Positions 5,595 to 5,907 of a stretch of DNA of 5,907 nucleotides are shown here, piece after piece (position 1 is the stretch's first letter; the number at the start of each line of letters is the position of its first letter). Made by a program: the position numbers and the translations under genes. The stretch is from Thermoleophilia bacterium (GTDB lineage Bacteria > Actinomycetota > Thermoleophilia > Gaiellales > Gaiellaceae), in NCBI GenBank assembly GCA_013362295.1, contig JABFWJ010000492.1, positions 1 to 5,907 on the forward strand, written 5' to 3'. The notes under the pieces are model-generated. The model was not told the DNA's origin and ran no database searches. It saw only the letters and a program-made list of their open reading frames with translations.

Positions 5595-5907
5595 GTGACC
5601 GAGACCGCCCCGCAGCCGACCGGGCAGCGCTATCCGGAGGAGCTCGTCTCCTCGGCGTTGTTCCTGCTCAAGCGGCTCGGTATGACGGCGAAGGAGCAGT
5701 CGTTCGACGCCTACGAAGAGGCCGGCCTACATCCGTATCACCATGCGATCCTGGCCGTCCTCGACCAGGGATCGCGCGAGACGCAAGGCGCGATCGCCGA
5801 CGCTCTCGGCTACGACAAGGGACAACTTGTCGGGCTGCTCGACGAGCTCGAAGAGGCGGCTCTGATCGAGCGGCGCCGTGATCCCGCAGACCGCCGCCGG
5901 CATATCG
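5595..5907 (+). CDS. MarR-family winged-helix transcriptional regulator (3' end cut)
   Basis: Dimeric DNA-binding repressor, probably controlling the divergent efflux pump and itself and released by a small-molecule ligand. The first 104 residues are in the window and the frame runs off the edge. Seen: an N-terminal dimerisation-type helix (about 14-44), then GLHPYHHAILAVL (44-56), the region where MarR proteins begin the winged helix-turn-helix. The HTH is at about 62-92 (AIADALGYDKGQLVGLLDELEEAALIERR), with recognition helix at about 74-88. The diagnostic wing RRDPADRRRH lies at 94-103. About 40 residues, including the C-terminal dimer helices, should follow outside. The GTG start is chosen because no ATG lies in frame until codon 30, inside the first helix, and a -10 element sits 7 bp upstream. 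Family assignment is firm; the regulated target is inferred from gene order and the palindromes. Confidence 0.92.
   Translation, partial: MTETAPQPTGQRYPEELVSSALFLLKRLGMTAKEQSFDAYEEAGLHPYHHAILAVLDQGSRETQGAIADALGYDKGQLVGLLDELEEAALIERRRDPADRRRHI

Overview
The window is GC-rich chromosomal DNA (by eye about two thirds G+C, codon third positions mostly G or C). It carries a type IV pilus gene cluster, Arg- and Ala-rich proteins, a probably leaderless transcript and a DHA2-type efflux pump of actinobacterial style. I infer an actinobacterium, most likely of the class Thermoleophilia (Gaiellales/Solirubrobacterales type), where such pilus operons are common. That assignment comes from protein style alone; another GC-rich phylum such as Chloroflexota cannot be excluded.

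Left part (1-2710, + strand): the 3' part of a type IV pilus operon. First comes a single-pass membrane protein with a long Pro/Thr linker and a small C-terminal domain resembling PilP-type alignment proteins; its start codon is cut by the window edge. Three bases later starts a PilV-like minor prepilin with a classical G|FxxxE leader-peptidase site. Then comes PilC, the inner-membrane platform protein. Together they would anchor, prime and assemble a pilus; the ATPases, PilM/N/O and the prepilin peptidase are not in view. A GC-rich hairpin directly after pilC may end the operon.

Middle (2774-3817, + strand): a probably secreted, beta-propeller-like protein of unknown function, with its own ribosome binding site.

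Right part (3828-5907): a divergent regulator/efflux locus. On the minus strand a 14-helix DHA2-family drug-efflux pump is followed, one base after its stop, by a 73-residue Arg-rich helical-hairpin protein. On the plus strand a MarR-family repressor begins and runs off the window. The 74-bp intergenic stretch between pump and repressor is AT-rich. It holds a perfect 6-3-6 inverted repeat over the likely pump -10 element and a second TCAA/TTGA repeat upstream of the repressor's likely -10. This is the usual layout of a self-regulated, ligand-induced efflux switch. The small-protein gene converges on the propeller gene with only 10 bp between stop codons.

I found no RNA genes, mobile elements or CRISPR arrays. 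The least explained items are the pump-coupled small protein, the 11-bp perfect palindrome inside its gene, and the 16-bp phasing of half-sites in the MarR control region. None amounts to a clearly new system.
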